Shown: positions 20,494-31,215, numbered from the stretch's first letter. The stretch: 64,000 nucleotides of DNA from Thiobacillus sp. (GCF_030696885.1 NZ_JAUYRI010000003.1:62001-126000); one strand, 5' to 3'. Numbers and translations are program-made. The notes: generated from the sequence alone by a model not told the origin.

Positions 20494-20940
20494 TCAGGGC
20501 TTGTCTCGCAGCGTGGCCATCAGTTCGGCTTCGGCGACCAGCTTGCCGTCGACTTCGGCGCGTCCGGTGTATTTCCAGATGCCGCGCATTTCGCGCACGA
20601 TGTTGATCTTGAGCACCAGCTGGTCGCCCGGTTTGACCGGCTTCTTGAAGCGCGCGCCATCGATACCGGCGAAATAGACGACGCCGATGTCCTCAGGTGC
20701 GTAGTTCTTGGTCTTGAACGACAGGATGGCCGCCGCCTGCGCCATGGCTTCCAGGATCAGCACCCCCGGCATCACCGGCGCCCCGGGGAAATGTCCCGGA
20801 AAGAACGGCTCGTTGATGGTGACGTTCTTCACCGCGGTGATCGACTTGCCGAGCTCGAGCTCGGTGACGCGGTCGATCAGCAGGAAAGGGTAACGGTGCG
20901 GCAGGTACTGCATCACCTGCTCGATGTCCATAACGCTCAT
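20494..20940 (-). CDS. fabZ: 3-hydroxyacyl-ACP dehydratase FabZ
   Basis: A 148-residue hot-dog-fold dehydratase of fatty acid synthesis. The substrate tunnel and catalytic histidine lie in [22 protein letters not shown]; the N-terminal [13 protein letters not shown] is also canonical. It sits between lpxD and lpxA, where it can balance 3-hydroxyacyl-ACP use between phospholipids and lipid A. Its start overlaps the lpxD stop by four bases. Confidence 0.96.
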   Translation of the reverse strand: MSVMDIEQVMQYLPHRYPFLLIDRVTELELGKSITAVKNVTINEPFFPGHFPGAPVMPGVLILEAMAQAAAILSFKTKNYAPEDIGVVYFAGIDGARFKKPVKPGDQLVLKINIVREMRGIWKYTGRAEVDGKLVAEAELMATLRDKP

Positions 20941-21968
20941 GATTTATTTTCCAGTTCAGTTAGGCGTTTCTCAAGCTGTTTGATGCGGTTGACCAGCTTG
21001 TCGAGATTGCGCATGTGCACGGCGTTCTTCTGCCAGACCTCGTGCTCCGAGAACGGCAGTGCCGAGGTGTAGGTGCCGGCTTTCGGCAGCGACTTGGTAA
21101 TCAGCGTGTTGGTGGAAATGCGGGTGTTATCGGCAATCTCGATGTGGCCGAAAATCATCGCTGCGCCACCGATGGTGCAGTGGCGGCCGATTTTAGCGCT
21201 GCCGGCGATGCCGGTGCAGGCGGCAATCGCAGTATGTGCGCCGATCACCACGTTGTGCGCGACCTGGATCAGATTGTCGAGCTTGACGCCCTCCCCGATC
21301 ACCGTGTCTTCCAGCGCGCCGCGGTCGATGGTGGTGCAGGCGCCGATCTCGACGTCGTCACCGATCAGCACGCGGCCAATCTGCGGAATTTTCTCCCAGC
21401 GTTCGCCGTCGGGTGCAAAGCCGAAACCATCGGAACCGATCACGCAGCCCGAATGCAGGATGGCGCGGTCGCCGATCTCGCAGCGATGGTAGAGGGTGAC
21501 GTTGGCGTGCAGCAGGCAGTCGGCACCAATGCGGGCGTGCTCGCCGACGACGCAGTTGGGGCCGACCACGCTTCGCGCGCCGACCACCGCGCCCTGGCCG
21601 ATCACCGCGCCGGCAGCGATGCTGGCGTCGGCGGCGATGTCCGCATCGGCGGCAACGCTGGCTGCGGGATGCACCCCCGCAGGCGGACACGGCGGTGGAT
21701 TCAGCAGCGCCGAAACGCGCGCGAAATACAGGTAAGGGTTGGGGGTCAGGATGCGTGGCAGATCGGTGGCATCGCGCGCATCCACCGGCAGGATGACCGC
21801 ACCCGCCCGGGTGTCCGCCAGCTGGGCGAGGTATTTGCTCTGCGAGACAAAGGCGATCTCGTCCGCGGTGGCACGCTCAAGCGGCGCCACCTGCTGCACC
21901 GACCGCGCCCCGTCGCCGACGAGCTCTCCGCCGAAACGGGCGACCAGCGCTGCCAGCGTCACGGCCAT
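20937..21968 (-). CDS. lpxD: UDP-3-O-acylglucosamine N-acyltransferase
   Basis: A 343-residue protein with an N-terminal uridine-binding domain ([23 protein letters not shown]) and a long hexapeptide beta-helix ([18 protein letters not shown] and others). The catalytic histidine lies in the [19 protein letters not shown] region, and the C-terminal [19 protein letters not shown] is the usual short helix. It adds the second 3-hydroxyacyl chain in lipid A synthesis. It lies between skp and fabZ as in most proteobacteria. Confidence 0.96.
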   Translation of the reverse strand: MAVTLAALVARFGGELVGDGARSVQQVAPLERATADEIAFVSQSKYLAQLADTRAGAVILPVDARDATDLPRILTPNPYLYFARVSALLNPPPCPPAGVHPAASVAADADIAADASIAAGAVIGQGAVVGARSVVGPNCVVGEHARIGADCLLHANVTLYHRCEIGDRAILHSGCVIGSDGFGFAPDGERWEKIPQIGRVLIGDDVEIGACTTIDRGALEDTVIGEGVKLDNLIQVAHNVVIGAHTAIAACTGIAGSAKIGRHCTIGGAAMIFGHIEIADNTRISTNTLITKSLPKAGTYTSALPFSEHEVWQKNAVHMRNLDKLVNRIKQLEKRLTELENKS

Positions 21969-21995
21969 CGGATGAACCGAATTTTGAGGTTGGAC

Positions 21996-22499
21996 TTACT
22001 TGCCACCCAGGGCCTTCATCACCCGATCGGTGATGTCGCTCTTGGGATCGACGAAGACGGCCTGTTCGACGATCAGATCGAATTTCTCGGCGCGGGCAAT
22101 CTCCTGGATCGCCTTGCGCGCGCGTTCCTGAATCTGGCCCAGCTCCTCGTTGCGACGCAGGTTGAGGTCTTCGCGGAATTCGCGTCCCTGGCGCTGCAGG
22201 TCACGATTGAGGTTGCCGAGATCGCGCTCCTTGGTCTTGCGGTCGGTATCCGACATGGTCACGCCATCCTTGTCCAGCTGGGCCTGCAGGTCACGCGCCT
22301 GTTTGGCGAGCTTTTGCAGCTCCTGGTCGCGGGCAGCAAATTCACGCTCGAGCTTCTTTTGCGCGGCAACCGACAGTGGCGCTTCGCGCAGCAGGCGCTC
22401 GGTGTTGACGAAACCGATCTTGGTGTTGGCCAGAACGGGCGCCGCCACGAACGCGGACACCAGCAGCAGGGAAACGGCGAGTTGCTTTAACTTCATCAT
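21996..22499 (-). CDS. skp: Periplasmic chaperone Skp (OmpH)
   Basis: A 167-residue exported protein. The signal peptide MMKLKQLAVSLLLVSAFVAAPVLA precedes NTKIGFVNTERLLREAPLS, the typical Skp opening, and a long charged helical hairpin (KKLEREFAARDQELQKLAKQ and following) that forms the tentacles of the trimer. Skp holds unfolded OMPs between Sec and BAM; here it directly follows bamA in the same operon. A methionine pair leaves the start uncertain by one codon. Confidence 0.93.
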   Translation of the reverse strand: MMKLKQLAVSLLLVSAFVAAPVLANTKIGFVNTERLLREAPLSVAAQKKLEREFAARDQELQKLAKQARDLQAQLDKDGVTMSDTDRKTKERDLGNLNRDLQRQGREFREDLNLRRNEELGQIQERARKAIQEIARAEKFDLIVEQAVFVDPKSDITDRVMKALGGK

Positions 22500-22524
22500 C
22501 TAATTACTCCAGAACGACTTACCT

Positions 22525-24825
22525 TCAGAACACATTGCCGAAGGTGAATTGGAACACTTCGGTCTCATCACCCTCTTTTTCGACCAGCGGCTGCGCCAGG
22601 CTGAATTTGAGCGGGCCGAGCGGCGACACCCACAGCACTGCGATGCCGGCGGAATAACGCAGGCCGTCGATGGAAAAGTCCTCGTTCGTTCCATAGGCAG
22701 CGCCCGCATCGACGAACGCCGACATGCGCAGGGACTGGTTGTCCTTGAGTCCCGGCAGAGGGAAGAAGAGTTCCGCGTTGCCGACTATGCGCTTGTTGCC
22801 ACCCAGCGCATCGCCATTGGCGGCCTTGGGCCCCAGCGAGCCACTTTCGAAACCGCGCACCGAGCTGGTTCCGCCCGCGTAGAAGTTCTTGAAGAACGGC
22901 AGCGGCTTGCCGGACAGGCCGTCGCCGAAACCGATTTCGCCGTTCAGCATCAGCGTGAAATCCCGGGTCATCGGGAAATACTGCTGGTGCTGCAGCGATA
23001 GCTTGTAGTACTGCAGGCTGCCGAGCGGGGTGCCGACTTCGGCCGCGACGCGCTGGAAAATCCCCCGGGTCGGGAACAGGGCGCTGTTGCGGGTGTCGCG
23101 CGCCCACGAGGCATCCAGACGTACCGTGTCGTTATCGGCACTATTGATGCCGTCGCCAAACTCGTCGACGAAGTCTATGTACTGGATTGGCGCAGTTGCG
23201 CGATCGATCGAAAGTGAAGTCTGTTCGTAGGTCAGGCCGAGTGAAATGAAGTCCCGCTCGTTGACCGGCAGGCCGAAGCGCACCCCGGCTCCGTAGGTCG
23301 AGGTTTTGTAATCGCCGACGTTGTCGAGTTCGGTCGCGTCGACGTCGCGCCGGTACAGGTCATAGCCGAGGCTGATGCCGTCGATCGTGTAATACGGGTT
23401 GGTGAAGGACAGCGAATACACGGTATTGACACTGCCCGAGTTGAGCTGGGCCGACAGCCGGTTGCCGGTGCCGAACACGTTGTTTTGCGACACCGAGCCC
23501 GACAGCACCAGGCCTTCGGACGAGGAGAAACCCGCGCCCAGCATGATGTTACCGGTCGACCGCTCAGCCACGCTGACGTTGACGTCGACCTGGTCGGTGG
23601 TACCCGCCACGCCCGGCGTCTCGATATTGACTTCGCTGAAGTAGCCCAGGCGGTCGAGCCGTTCACGCGAGCGGTTGATTTTCTCGGCGTCGTAATATGC
23701 GCCCTCCATCTGGCGGATTTCGCGGCGCACCACTTCGTCGCGCGTCTTGGCGTTGCCCGCCACGTTGATGCGGTTCACATACACACGCCGGCCCGGGTCG
23801 ACGAACAGGGTGAAGGCCACCGTGCTCTTTTCCTTGTCGAGCTCGGGCACGGCATTGACGTTGGCAAACGCATAGCCGTCGTTGCCGAGGCGGTCGCCGA
23901 TTTTCTTGGTGGTTTCGGTCAGGCGGTCGCGCACGAAGACTTCGCCGGGCTTGATCGTGATGAGCTTCTGCAGTTCCGCCTCCGGCACCAGCATCTGGCC
24001 CGCCAGTTTGACGTCGGACACCTTGTATTGCGGCCCTTCGGTCACGTTGACAGTGACGTAGATGCCCTGCTTGTCGGGCGAGATCGACACCTGGGTGGAG
24101 TCAACGTTGAATTCGAGGTAGCCGCGGTTGAGATAGAACGAGCGCAGGGCCTCGATGTCGCCGCCGAGGCGCGACTTCGAATACTGGTCGCTCTTGGTGT
24201 ACCAGGTCAGCCAGCCGGGCGTGGTGGAGGAAAACTGCTTCAGCAGTTCCTTTTCCTTGAATGCCTGGTTGCCGACGATGTTGATCTGCTGGATCTTCGC
24301 GCTGTCGCCTTCGACCACGTCGAACTGGACCGCCACCCGATTGCGCTCCAACGGCGTCAGCGTGGACTTGATCTCGACCGCGTACTTGCCGCGATTGAAG
24401 TACTGTCGCTGCAGTTCCTGTTCGGATTTTTCGAGCAGCGCGCGGTCGAGCACGCGGCCCTCGGCCAGGCCTGTCTGCTTGAGGCCGGCTTTCAGGTCAG
24501 CATCGGAAAATTCCTTGATGCCGTTCAGGGTGATCTTGGCGATCGAGGGACGCTCCTCGACGGTGACGATCACCACGCCGTCGCGCGCTTCCAGCCGCAC
24601 GTCCTTGAAGAAGCCGGTGGCGTACAACGCCTTGATCGCCGCTGCGGTCTTTTCGTCGGTCATCACGTCGCCGACCTTGACCGGCAGGTAGCTGAAGACC
24701 GTGCCCGCCTCGGTACGCTGGATGCCCTCGACCCGGATGTCCTTGACGACGAAAGGCGCTTCGGCCCAGGCGGAGTGCGCAGCAAATACGGTGACAAGGG
24801 CCAGCGTCAAACGGTTCAGGGTCAT
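22525..24825 (-). CDS. bamA: Outer membrane protein assembly factor BamA
   Basis: A 766-residue Omp85 protein. After a signal peptide (LALVTVFAAHSAWA) come five POTRA domains, the first starting FVVKDIRVEGIQRTEAGTVF. The C-terminal 16-strand barrel contains the lid motif SVRGFESGSLGP (the VRGF signature) and ends in the phenylalanine of TFGNVF, a correct OMP beta-signal. It is the central BAM insertase; its lipoprotein partner BamD lies at 1903. rseP, eight bases upstream, and skp downstream give the conserved order. Confidence 0.97.
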   Translation of the reverse strand: MTLNRLTLALVTVFAAHSAWAEAPFVVKDIRVEGIQRTEAGTVFSYLPVKVGDVMTDEKTAAAIKALYATGFFKDVRLEARDGVVIVTVEERPSIAKITLNGIKEFSDADLKAGLKQTGLAEGRVLDRALLEKSEQELQRQYFNRGKYAVEIKSTLTPLERNRVAVQFDVVEGDSAKIQQINIVGNQAFKEKELLKQFSSTTPGWLTWYTKSDQYSKSRLGGDIEALRSFYLNRGYLEFNVDSTQVSISPDKQGIYVTVNVTEGPQYKVSDVKLAGQMLVPEAELQKLITIKPGEVFVRDRLTETTKKIGDRLGNDGYAFANVNAVPELDKEKSTVAFTLFVDPGRRVYVNRINVAGNAKTRDEVVRREIRQMEGAYYDAEKINRSRERLDRLGYFSEVNIETPGVAGTTDQVDVNVSVAERSTGNIMLGAGFSSSEGLVLSGSVSQNNVFGTGNRLSAQLNSGSVNTVYSLSFTNPYYTIDGISLGYDLYRRDVDATELDNVGDYKTSTYGAGVRFGLPVNERDFISLGLTYEQTSLSIDRATAPIQYIDFVDEFGDGINSADNDTVRLDASWARDTRNSALFPTRGIFQRVAAEVGTPLGSLQYYKLSLQHQQYFPMTRDFTLMLNGEIGFGDGLSGKPLPFFKNFYAGGTSSVRGFESGSLGPKAANGDALGGNKRIVGNAELFFPLPGLKDNQSLRMSAFVDAGAAYGTNEDFSIDGLRYSAGIAVLWVSPLGPLKFSLAQPLVEKEGDETEVFQFTFGNVF

Positions 24826-24832
24826 GGTTGTT

Positions 24833-26185
24833 TTATCCGCTTATCAGGCGTTGCAAATCGTTGAAGAGGGCGAACGACATCAGCATCAGCAGGAGCACCA
24901 TCCCAATGCGCGCGCCCATTTCCATGACGCGCTCGGACACCGGCCGGCCGGTCAAAACCTCGGCAACATAATACATGAGGTGTCCGCCGTCCAGTAGCGG
25001 GATCGGCAGCAGGTTCAGCACGCCAAGGCTCACGCTCACCAGCGCCAGGAAACTCACAAAACTGATCCAGCCGAGGGTGGCGCTCTGCCCTGCGTAATCG
25101 GCAATGGTCAACGGGCCGGACAGATTCTTCCACGACACCTGCCCCAGCACCATGCGGCCCATCATTTCCAGCGTGAACACGCTCATGTCCCAGGTCCGGA
25201 TCGCGCCATGCCAAAGCGCGTCGAGCGGACCGTAGCGCACCTCGGTCATCAGCATGGCCAGCACGGAGTCGTCGACCTGCGGGCCGGCGCCGATCTTGCC
25301 GACGCGCTCGCCCGCTTCGTCCACCGCGTCGGGAACGACGGTCAGCTCACTGCGTTGCCCCTGCCGTTCGAATTCGATGCGCAGGGCCTGGGCGGGATGC
25401 TGGCGAACCACTTGCACCCAGCCCTGCCAGGTGTCCACCGTTTCACCGTTTGCCGCGAGCAGGCGGTCGCCGGTCTGCATGCCTGCGCGCGCAGCGGCCC
25501 CGTCCGCCAGCACCTGACCGATCACGGGCGCGATCACGGGGTCGTAACGCACGATGCCGAGCGGGCGCAGGTTGTCCTGCTCCAGATTCTCGGTCTGCAT
25601 CGGCTGGGCATCGAGCCGCACGCGGCGGCCGTCGGTCAGCTCCAGCGTGATCGCCTCGGACGCCACGCCCACGCGCAGCAGCGTCAGCCGCAAATCCTGG
25701 AACGACGGCGTATCGGTGCCGTTGACGCGGCGGATTTCGTCGCCCGCCACCAGGCCGGCCTGCGCCGCTGGCGTGCCGGCGGGCGGTTCGCCGATGATGG
25801 GTTTCAGCGCCGGCAGCCCGTTCAGCAGCAGCGCCCAGTAAAACACGATGGCGAGCAGGAAGTTGGCGGCCGGCCCGGCCAGGACGATGCCGATGCGCCG
25901 CCACACGCTGGCGCGGTTGAAGCTGCGATGCGCGTCGGCCGCCGGCACCTCCCCCTCGCGCTCGTCGAGCATCTTGACGTAGCCGCCGAGCGGCAGCGCG
26001 GACAGCGTCCATTCGGTCTGGTCGCGGCCGAAACGGCGGCTCAGCAGCGGCTTGCCGAAGCCGACCGAAAAACGCAGCACCTTGACGCCGGCCCAGCGCG
26101 CCGCCAGGTAATGGCCGAATTCGTGCACCACCACCAGAATGCCGATGGCGATCAGGAACCACAGGATCGTATGCAGCAGACTCAT
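24833..26185 (-). CDS. rseP: Site-2 intramembrane protease RseP
   Basis: A 450-residue zinc metalloprotease of the inner membrane. The HExxH motif is in VVVHEFGHYLAARWAGV within the first helix; two PDZ regions follow (ALKPIIGEPPAGTPAAQAGL; IGQVLADGAAARAGMQTGD); the C-terminal LDGGHLMYY supplies the third zinc ligand. It cleaves the anti-sigma factor RseA after an initial periplasmic cut and so activates the envelope stress response. Start and stop are coupled to dxr by an ATGA overlap. Confidence 0.95.
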   Translation of the reverse strand: MSLLHTILWFLIAIGILVVVHEFGHYLAARWAGVKVLRFSVGFGKPLLSRRFGRDQTEWTLSALPLGGYVKMLDEREGEVPAADAHRSFNRASVWRRIGIVLAGPAANFLLAIVFYWALLLNGLPALKPIIGEPPAGTPAAQAGLVAGDEIRRVNGTDTPSFQDLRLTLLRVGVASEAITLELTDGRRVRLDAQPMQTENLEQDNLRPLGIVRYDPVIAPVIGQVLADGAAARAGMQTGDRLLAANGETVDTWQGWVQVVRQHPAQALRIEFERQGQRSELTVVPDAVDEAGERVGKIGAGPQVDDSVLAMLMTEVRYGPLDALWHGAIRTWDMSVFTLEMMGRMVLGQVSWKNLSGPLTIADYAGQSATLGWISFVSFLALVSVSLGVLNLLPIPLLDGGHLMYYVAEVLTGRPVSERVMEMGARIGMVLLLMLMSFALFNDLQRLISG

Positions 26186-27381
26186 GCGCGCAAAGCTCCC
26201 AGATACATGCCGGCCACGCTGCGGGCCTGACGGTCGGCTTCGAGCAGATCCTCCAGCGTGGCGGCGGCGCCGCCGGCCAGTTTCTCAAGCGTATGCGCGA
26301 TGCTGGCGGCGATGGCGCCGAACGGCACCGCGCCGTCGAGGAACCGCGCCACCGCGACTTCGTTCGCCGCGTTCAGCACCGCCGCGGCATTGCCGCCGGC
26401 GGCGAGCGCGTCGAACGCCAGTTGCAGGCACGGAAAGCGCGCCGTATCGGGCGCCTCGAAGCTCAGCTGTCTGTTCATCAGTTCCAGTGCCGGAACGCCC
26501 GCTTCAATGCGTTCGGGAAAACCCAGGGCGTAGGCAATCGGGGTGCGCATGTCGGGCGTGCCCATCTGCGCAATCACCGAGCCGTCGGCGTATTCGACCA
26601 TCGAATGCACGATGCTCTGCGGATGCACCACCACCTTGATCTGGTCGGGACGCGCGTTGAACAGCCAGCGCGCCTCGATCACTTCCAGCCCCTTGTTCAT
26701 CAGGCTGGCCGAGTCGACCGATATTTTCTTGCCCATCACCCAGTTCGGATGCGCCACCGCCTGCGCCGGGGTGGCGGCGGCGATCGCCTCGGCCGACAAC
26801 GTGCGGAACGGACCGCCGGAGGCGGTAAGCCACAGCGCCTTCACCCCGGCCTGCTGAAAGTCGCCGTCGAAGTCGCGCGGCAGCGCCTGGAAAATGGCGT
26901 TGTGCTCGGAATCGATCGGCAGCAACTCGGCGCCGCTGGCGGCGATCGCATCCATGAACAACTGGCCCGACACCACCAGGGTTTCCTTGTTGGCCAGCAG
27001 AATCCGCTTGCCGGCCTGGGCCGCCGCCAGCGTGGCCGGCAGGCCGGCGGCGCCGACAATCGCGGCCATCAGCGTATCGACTTCGGGCGCGGTGGCCACC
27101 TGAGTGAGCGCGGCAGCGCCTTCGAGCACCTCGACACCCAGCCCCTCGGCGGCAATCCGCTCGCGCAGCGCCGCGGCGGCGGCCGGCTCGCTCATCACCG
27201 CAAAGCGCGGGCGATGGGCGCGGCACTGCTCGACCATGCGCTCGACCTGAGTGGCACCGGTCAGCGCGAAGATTTCGAAGCGGTCGGGATGGCGCGCCAC
27301 CACATCGAGCGTGTTGACGCCGATGGTGCCGGTGGCACCGAGGATGGTCAGCACGCGCGGCTTCATGCGGTGGGCATTCAT
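26182..27381 (-). CDS. dxr: 1-deoxy-D-xylulose 5-phosphate reductoisomerase
   Basis: A 399-residue enzyme of the MEP isoprenoid pathway. The NADPH-binding ILGATGTIGVNTLDVV is near the N-terminus, and the metal/substrate stretches read LPIDSEHNAIFQ and MGKKISVDSASLMNKGLEVIEA. ATG 27381 overlaps the cdsA stop (ATGA) and is preferred; ATG 27366 (MKPRVLTILG) is also plausible and nearer the E. coli start. Its product feeds undecaprenyl phosphate made by uppS in the same operon. Confidence 0.95.
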   Translation of the reverse strand: MNAHRMKPRVLTILGATGTIGVNTLDVVARHPDRFEIFALTGATQVERMVEQCRAHRPRFAVMSEPAAAAALRERIAAEGLGVEVLEGAAALTQVATAPEVDTLMAAIVGAAGLPATLAAAQAGKRILLANKETLVVSGQLFMDAIAASGAELLPIDSEHNAIFQALPRDFDGDFQQAGVKALWLTASGGPFRTLSAEAIAAATPAQAVAHPNWVMGKKISVDSASLMNKGLEVIEARWLFNARPDQIKVVVHPQSIVHSMVEYADGSVIAQMGTPDMRTPIAYALGFPERIEAGVPALELMNRQLSFEAPDTARFPCLQLAFDALAAGGNAAAVLNAANEVAVARFLDGAVPFGAIAASIAHTLEKLAGGAAATLEDLLEADRQARSVAGMYLGALRA

Positions 27382-28202
27382 GCAGCGCGCGCCAGCCACA
27401 TCAGCATGCCGCTGGCGACCGGCAGGGTGGCGGTCAGCGCGTCGATGCGATCGAGCACGCCGCCATGGCCCGGCAGGATGTCGCCGCTGTCCTTCATGCC
27501 GGAGACACGCTTGATCCAGGATTCGAACAAGTCACCCAGCACCGACAGATACAGCAGCACGGCGATCAGGACGAACAGCGAGACAAACGGCATGCCGGCA
27601 AATGCGCTCACCACCACGGCGTACAACGCCAACGCAACCAGCGCGCCCGCCACGCCCTCCCAGGTCTTGCCGGGGCTGATGGTGGGGGCGAGCTTGTGGC
27701 GACCAAAATGCCGGCCGGAAAAATAGGCCGCGGTATCGGCGACCCAGACGACCGCCATCACGCCCAGCAGGACGGCGGGGCCGCGCGCATGCAGATCCAG
27801 CAAGGCCGCCCAGGTGGGCAGCAGCACCACGACACCGACCATGGCGCGCATGAATGGCGCCTCGACGCGCCAGTGCCCCGCCAGCCACAGCGGCACCACC
27901 AGCAGCCAGAAGGCGATGGCCAGCCCGATCAAACCTGTTTGAAACGTCGGCCAGTCGAGTGCGGGCAGGTACGGCAGCCCCAGTGCGCACAGCGTCAGCA
28001 GCGCGGCGTAGAGGCGCGCAGAGACCGGCGGGAAATGGCTCAACCGCGCCCATTCGTGCGCCGCCACGCCGACCATCCCTGCCATCAACCCGCCCCAAAG
28101 CCACGTCGGCGCCCACAGCACCGCAGGCACGAATACGGCCAGCAGCAGCATGGCGGTAAGCACCCGGCGGGCTAATGGCGTCATGGATGGACCATCCGGC
28201 AT
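27378..28202 (-). CDS. cdsA: Phosphatidate cytidylyltransferase
   Basis: A 274-residue polytopic membrane enzyme that makes CDP-diacylglycerol. The family signature near the C-terminus is SGMKDSGDILPGHGGVLDRID, and KLAPTISPGKTWEGVAG lies before it. I use ATG 28202, four bases after the uppS stop; ATG 28184 (MTPLARRVL) is an alternative six codons in. The open frame further upstream runs through uppS and is not part of the gene. Confidence 0.94.
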   Translation of the reverse strand: MPDGPSMTPLARRVLTAMLLLAVFVPAVLWAPTWLWGGLMAGMVGVAAHEWARLSHFPPVSARLYAALLTLCALGLPYLPALDWPTFQTGLIGLAIAFWLLVVPLWLAGHWRVEAPFMRAMVGVVVLLPTWAALLDLHARGPAVLLGVMAVVWVADTAAYFSGRHFGRHKLAPTISPGKTWEGVAGALVALALYAVVVSAFAGMPFVSLFVLIAVLLYLSVLGDLFESWIKRVSGMKDSGDILPGHGGVLDRIDALTATLPVASGMLMWLARAA

Positions 28203-28206
28203 GCCG

Positions 28207-28953
28207 TCACGATGCGGCACGTACCTGTTCGCTGGTACGGCCGAAGCGGCGCTCGCGCGCACGGTAGGACGCAATCGCAGCATCGAGCGCTGCATTGTCG
28301 AAATCGGGCCACAAGGCATCGGTGAAATACAGCTCGGTGTAGGCCAGCTGCCACAGCAGGAAATTGCTGATGCGCTGTTCGCCGCCGGTGCGGATGAAGA
28401 GGTCCGGCTCGGGCATGTCAGCCATGCTGAGCTGTTGCGCCAGCATTTCCTCGCTCACGTCCGCCGGATCCAGGTTCGAAGCCATCAGCTTTTTCACCGC
28501 CTGCACCACATCCCAGCGGCCGCCGTAATTGGCTGCCACCGTGAGGACGAGGCGGGTGTTGTCGCGCGTCAGCGCCTCGGCGTCGCGGATCAGGGCCTGG
28601 ATGCGCTCGGAGAATCCGGACAGGTCACCGATGACGCGGAAACGGATGCCGTTCTCATGCAGCTTGGCGACTTCGTTTTCCAGCGCGCGCATGAACAGTT
28701 CCATCAGCAGGGTGACTTCGTCCTGCGGGCGCCGCCAGTTTTCCGAACTGAAGGCAAACACCGTGAGATTCGCCACACCGCGCTCGGCGCAGGCACGAAT
28801 CACGCCACGCAGCGCCTCGACCCCCTTGCGGTGGCCCGCGACGCGCGGCATCAGCCGCCGTTTCGCCCAGCGGCCGTTGCCATCCATGATGATGGCGATG
28901 TGCCGCGGCACATCGGGGTTGGCCGGAGTCGCTTTCAGGGTTGGGGTAGACAC
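28207..28953 (-). CDS. uppS: Undecaprenyl diphosphate synthase
   Basis: A 248-residue cis-prenyltransferase making the C55 lipid carrier for peptidoglycan and O-antigen. The catalytic Asp lies in [16 protein letters not shown]; other signatures are [12 protein letters not shown] and [19 protein letters not shown]. Length and motifs are complete. It follows frr after ten bases, in the usual order. Confidence 0.96.
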   Translation of the reverse strand: MSTPTLKATPANPDVPRHIAIIMDGNGRWAKRRLMPRVAGHRKGVEALRGVIRACAERGVANLTVFAFSSENWRRPQDEVTLLMELFMRALENEVAKLHENGIRFRVIGDLSGFSERIQALIRDAEALTRDNTRLVLTVAANYGGRWDVVQAVKKLMASNLDPADVSEEMLAQQLSMADMPEPDLFIRTGGEQRISNFLLWQLAYTELYFTDALWPDFDNAALDAAIASYRARERRFGRTSEQVRAAS

Positions 28954-28963
28954 GCGGGGCTGC

Positions 28964-29533
28964 TCAGACTGCGAGCAGGTCTTTCTCTTTGTCGGCCAGC
29001 ATCTTGTCGATATCGCCGATGAATTTGTCGGTCAGCTTCTGCACGTCGTCCTGGGTGCGGCGCTCCTCGTCCTCGGTCGCGGTCTTGGCCTTGACCATTT
29101 CCTTCACCGTGCCGTTGGCATCGCGCCGGATGTTGCGCACCGCGACGCGCGCACCCTCGGCTTCGTTGCGCACCACCTTGATCAGGTCGCGGCGGCGCTC
29201 CTCGGTCAGCGACGGCATCGGCACGCGGATGATGTCGCCGTGCGCCGCCGGATTCAGGCCGAGGTCGCCATCGCGGATGGCTTTCTCGATCTTGGCGACC
29301 ATGTTTTTTTCATACGGCTGCACGCCCAGCGTGCGCGAATCGACCAGCGACACGTTGGCCACCTGCGGCACCGGCGTCGGGTTGCCGTAGTAATCGACCA
29401 TGACGTGGTCGAGGATGCCGGTGTGGGCGCGCCCGGTGCGCACCTTGGCCAGGTCGTTCCTCAGCGCATCCAGCGTCTTGCCCATTTTCTGTTCGGCGGA
29501 TTGCTTGATCTCGGCGATGGTGGGTTCAGCCAT
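28964..29533 (-). CDS. frr: Ribosome recycling factor
   Basis: A 189-residue protein, near the 185 residues of E. coli RRF. The three-helix bundle shows [19 protein letters not shown] at the N-terminus and [18 protein letters not shown] in the central hinge region. With EF-G it splits post-termination ribosomes. It lies between pyrH and uppS as is typical. Confidence 0.97.
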   Translation of the reverse strand: MAEPTIAEIKQSAEQKMGKTLDALRNDLAKVRTGRAHTGILDHVMVDYYGNPTPVPQVANVSLVDSRTLGVQPYEKNMVAKIEKAIRDGDLGLNPAAHGDIIRVPMPSLTEERRRDLIKVVRNEAEGARVAVRNIRRDANGTVKEMVKAKTATEDEERRTQDDVQKLTDKFIGDIDKMLADKEKDLLAV

Positions 29534-29554
29534 GTCAACTCCTCTACGTGTAGA

Positions 29555-30271
29555 TCACGAACTCAAGGTCACGCGCGTGCCTTCGTCCTCGCCCATCACC
29601 ACGCGCTTGAGCGCACCGGGCTTGAAGACGTTGAACACGACCAGGTTCAGGTTCTGTTCGCGGCACAGCGCGAACGCGGCGGTATCGAGCACGCCCAGAT
29701 TTTTTTCGATGGCCTCGTCGAACGACAGCGTGTGGTAGCGCGTGGCGCCCGCGTCCTTCTTCGGGTCGGCCGTATAAACACCGTCGACCTTGGTTGCCTT
29801 CAGCAACAGGTCGGCGCCGATCTCGGCCGCGCGCAGCGCCGCTGCGGTGTCGGTGGTGAAAAACGGGCTGCCGGTGCCGCCGCCGAAAATCACGACTCGT
29901 CCGGCCTCCAGATGACGCACTGCCGTGTCGCGTTCGAAGTCCTCTCCGAGATGGGCGATGTGTACCGCGGTCTGCACCCGTGCATCGACGCCGGCCTGCT
30001 GCAACGCATCCTTCAGCGCCACCGCATTCATCACGGTCGCCAGCATGCCCATCGAATCGGCGCTGGCGCGGTTCATGCCGGACAGCGCGCCCGTCGCGCC
30101 GCGAAACAAATTGCCGCCGCCGACCACGATGCCGACCTGCACACCCGCCGCCGCCACGTCACGGATCTGGCCGACGAAACCGGCCATGGTTTCAGCGTGG
30201 TAACCGAAGCCCTCCGGCCCCATCAGGGCCTCGCCGGACAGCTTCAGCAGGATACGTCGGGCAGCCGCCAT
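29555..30271 (-). CDS. pyrH: UMP kinase
   Basis: A 238-residue amino-acid-kinase-fold UMP kinase. Blocks seen are [26 protein letters not shown] with the glycine-rich site, [17 protein letters not shown], and [17 protein letters not shown]. It phosphorylates UMP for pyrimidine nucleotide synthesis. It follows tsf by six bases. Confidence 0.96.
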   Translation of the reverse strand: MAAARRILLKLSGEALMGPEGFGYHAETMAGFVGQIRDVAAAGVQVGIVVGGGNLFRGATGALSGMNRASADSMGMLATVMNAVALKDALQQAGVDARVQTAVHIAHLGEDFERDTAVRHLEAGRVVIFGGGTGSPFFTTDTAAALRAAEIGADLLLKATKVDGVYTADPKKDAGATRYHTLSFDEAIEKNLGVLDTAAFALCREQNLNLVVFNVFKPGALKRVVMGEDEGTRVTLSS

Positions 30272-30277
30272 AGCCGG

Positions 30278-31150
30278 TCAGACCTGGGACGCAGCGGCCA
30301 CTTCGGCGGCAAAGTCGGACACCTTTTTCTCGATGCCCTCGCCCACCACGTACATCATGAAGCCGTGGCACTGCGAGTTCTTGGCCTTCAGCACCTGCTC
30401 GACGGTCTGCTTGTCATCCTTGACGAAGGGCTGCGACAGCAGCGTGACTTCCTTGAGGAATTTCTGCACCGTCCCCTCGGCGATCTTTTCCAGCATGGCT
30501 TCCGGCTTGCCGGCTTCCTTGGCCTTCTCGATCGCCACGCGGCGTTCGGTGTCGATCAGGTCGGTCGACACGCCAGACGCATCCAGCGACTTCGGCTTGG
30601 ATGCCGCGATGTGCATGGCAACGTCGCGCGCCAGCGCTTCGTCGCCGGTGACGTCGACCAGCACGCCGATCTTGCCGCTGTGGATGTAGCTGGCGAACTT
30701 GCCCTGGCCGTCCAGGCGCACGAAGCGGCGCACCGACATGTTCTCGCCAATCTTGCCGACCAGCTCGGTGCGGAAGGCTTCGACCGTTGCGCCCTTGTAG
30801 GCTAGCGCGGACAGCGCGGCAACGTCGGCCGGCTTCTGGTTCAGCACCATCTCGGCCAGCGCGTTGGAAAGCGCGAGGAAGTCGTCGTTCTTGGCGACGA
30901 AGTCGGTTTCGCAGTTGACTTCGACCATCGCGGCAGACTTGCCGTCGGCGCTGATAGCGATGGTCACCACGCCTTCGGCGGCGATGCGGCTGGCGCTCTT
31001 GGCGGCCTTGTTGCCGAAGCGCACGCGCAGGATTTCTTCCGCCTTCTGCATGTCGCCGCCGGCTTCCGACAGCGCCTTCTTGCAATCCATCATCGGCGCG
31101 TCGGTTTTCTCGCGCAGTTCCTTGACCATGCCTGCAGTGATTTCTGCCAT
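30278..31150 (-). CDS. tsf: Elongation factor Ts
   Basis: A 290-residue guanine nucleotide exchange factor for EF-Tu. The N-terminal UBA-like domain reads [19 protein letters not shown], and the conserved [14 protein letters not shown] follows, with the core subdomain motif containing the TDFV contact residues. An AGGAG lies seven bases before the ATG. It is separated from rpsB by 105 bp that hold two hairpins. Confidence 0.97.
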   Translation of the reverse strand: MAEITAGMVKELREKTDAPMMDCKKALSEAGGDMQKAEEILRVRFGNKAAKSASRIAAEGVVTIAISADGKSAAMVEVNCETDFVAKNDDFLALSNALAEMVLNQKPADVAALSALAYKGATVEAFRTELVGKIGENMSVRRFVRLDGQGKFASYIHSGKIGVLVDVTGDEALARDVAMHIAASKPKSLDASGVSTDLIDTERRVAIEKAKEAGKPEAMLEKIAEGTVQKFLKEVTLLSQPFVKDDKQTVEQVLKAKNSQCHGFMMYVVGEGIEKKVSDFAAEVAAASQV

Positions 31151-31184
31151 TTCGTACTCCTGTCCAGTTTCTTCAATACAGAAA

Positions 31185-31202
31185 GAGGGGCCATCGCCCC
31201 TC
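31185..31202 (-). terminator. Attenuator-like hairpin in the rpsB-tsf gap
   Basis: A perfect 7-bp stem GAGGGGC / GCCCCTC with a four-base loop, followed on the minus strand by TTTC. The T-run is short, so it is probably a partial terminator or processing site that sets the ratio of S2 to EF-Ts messages. It ends 34 bases before the tsf start. Confidence 0.5.
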
Positions 31203-31215
31203 CTTAAAATTCCGC

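Noticed and set aside
28529-30805. 758-codon plus-strand frame
   Set aside because: Antisense to uppS, frr, pyrH and tsf, all clear genes on the minus strand.
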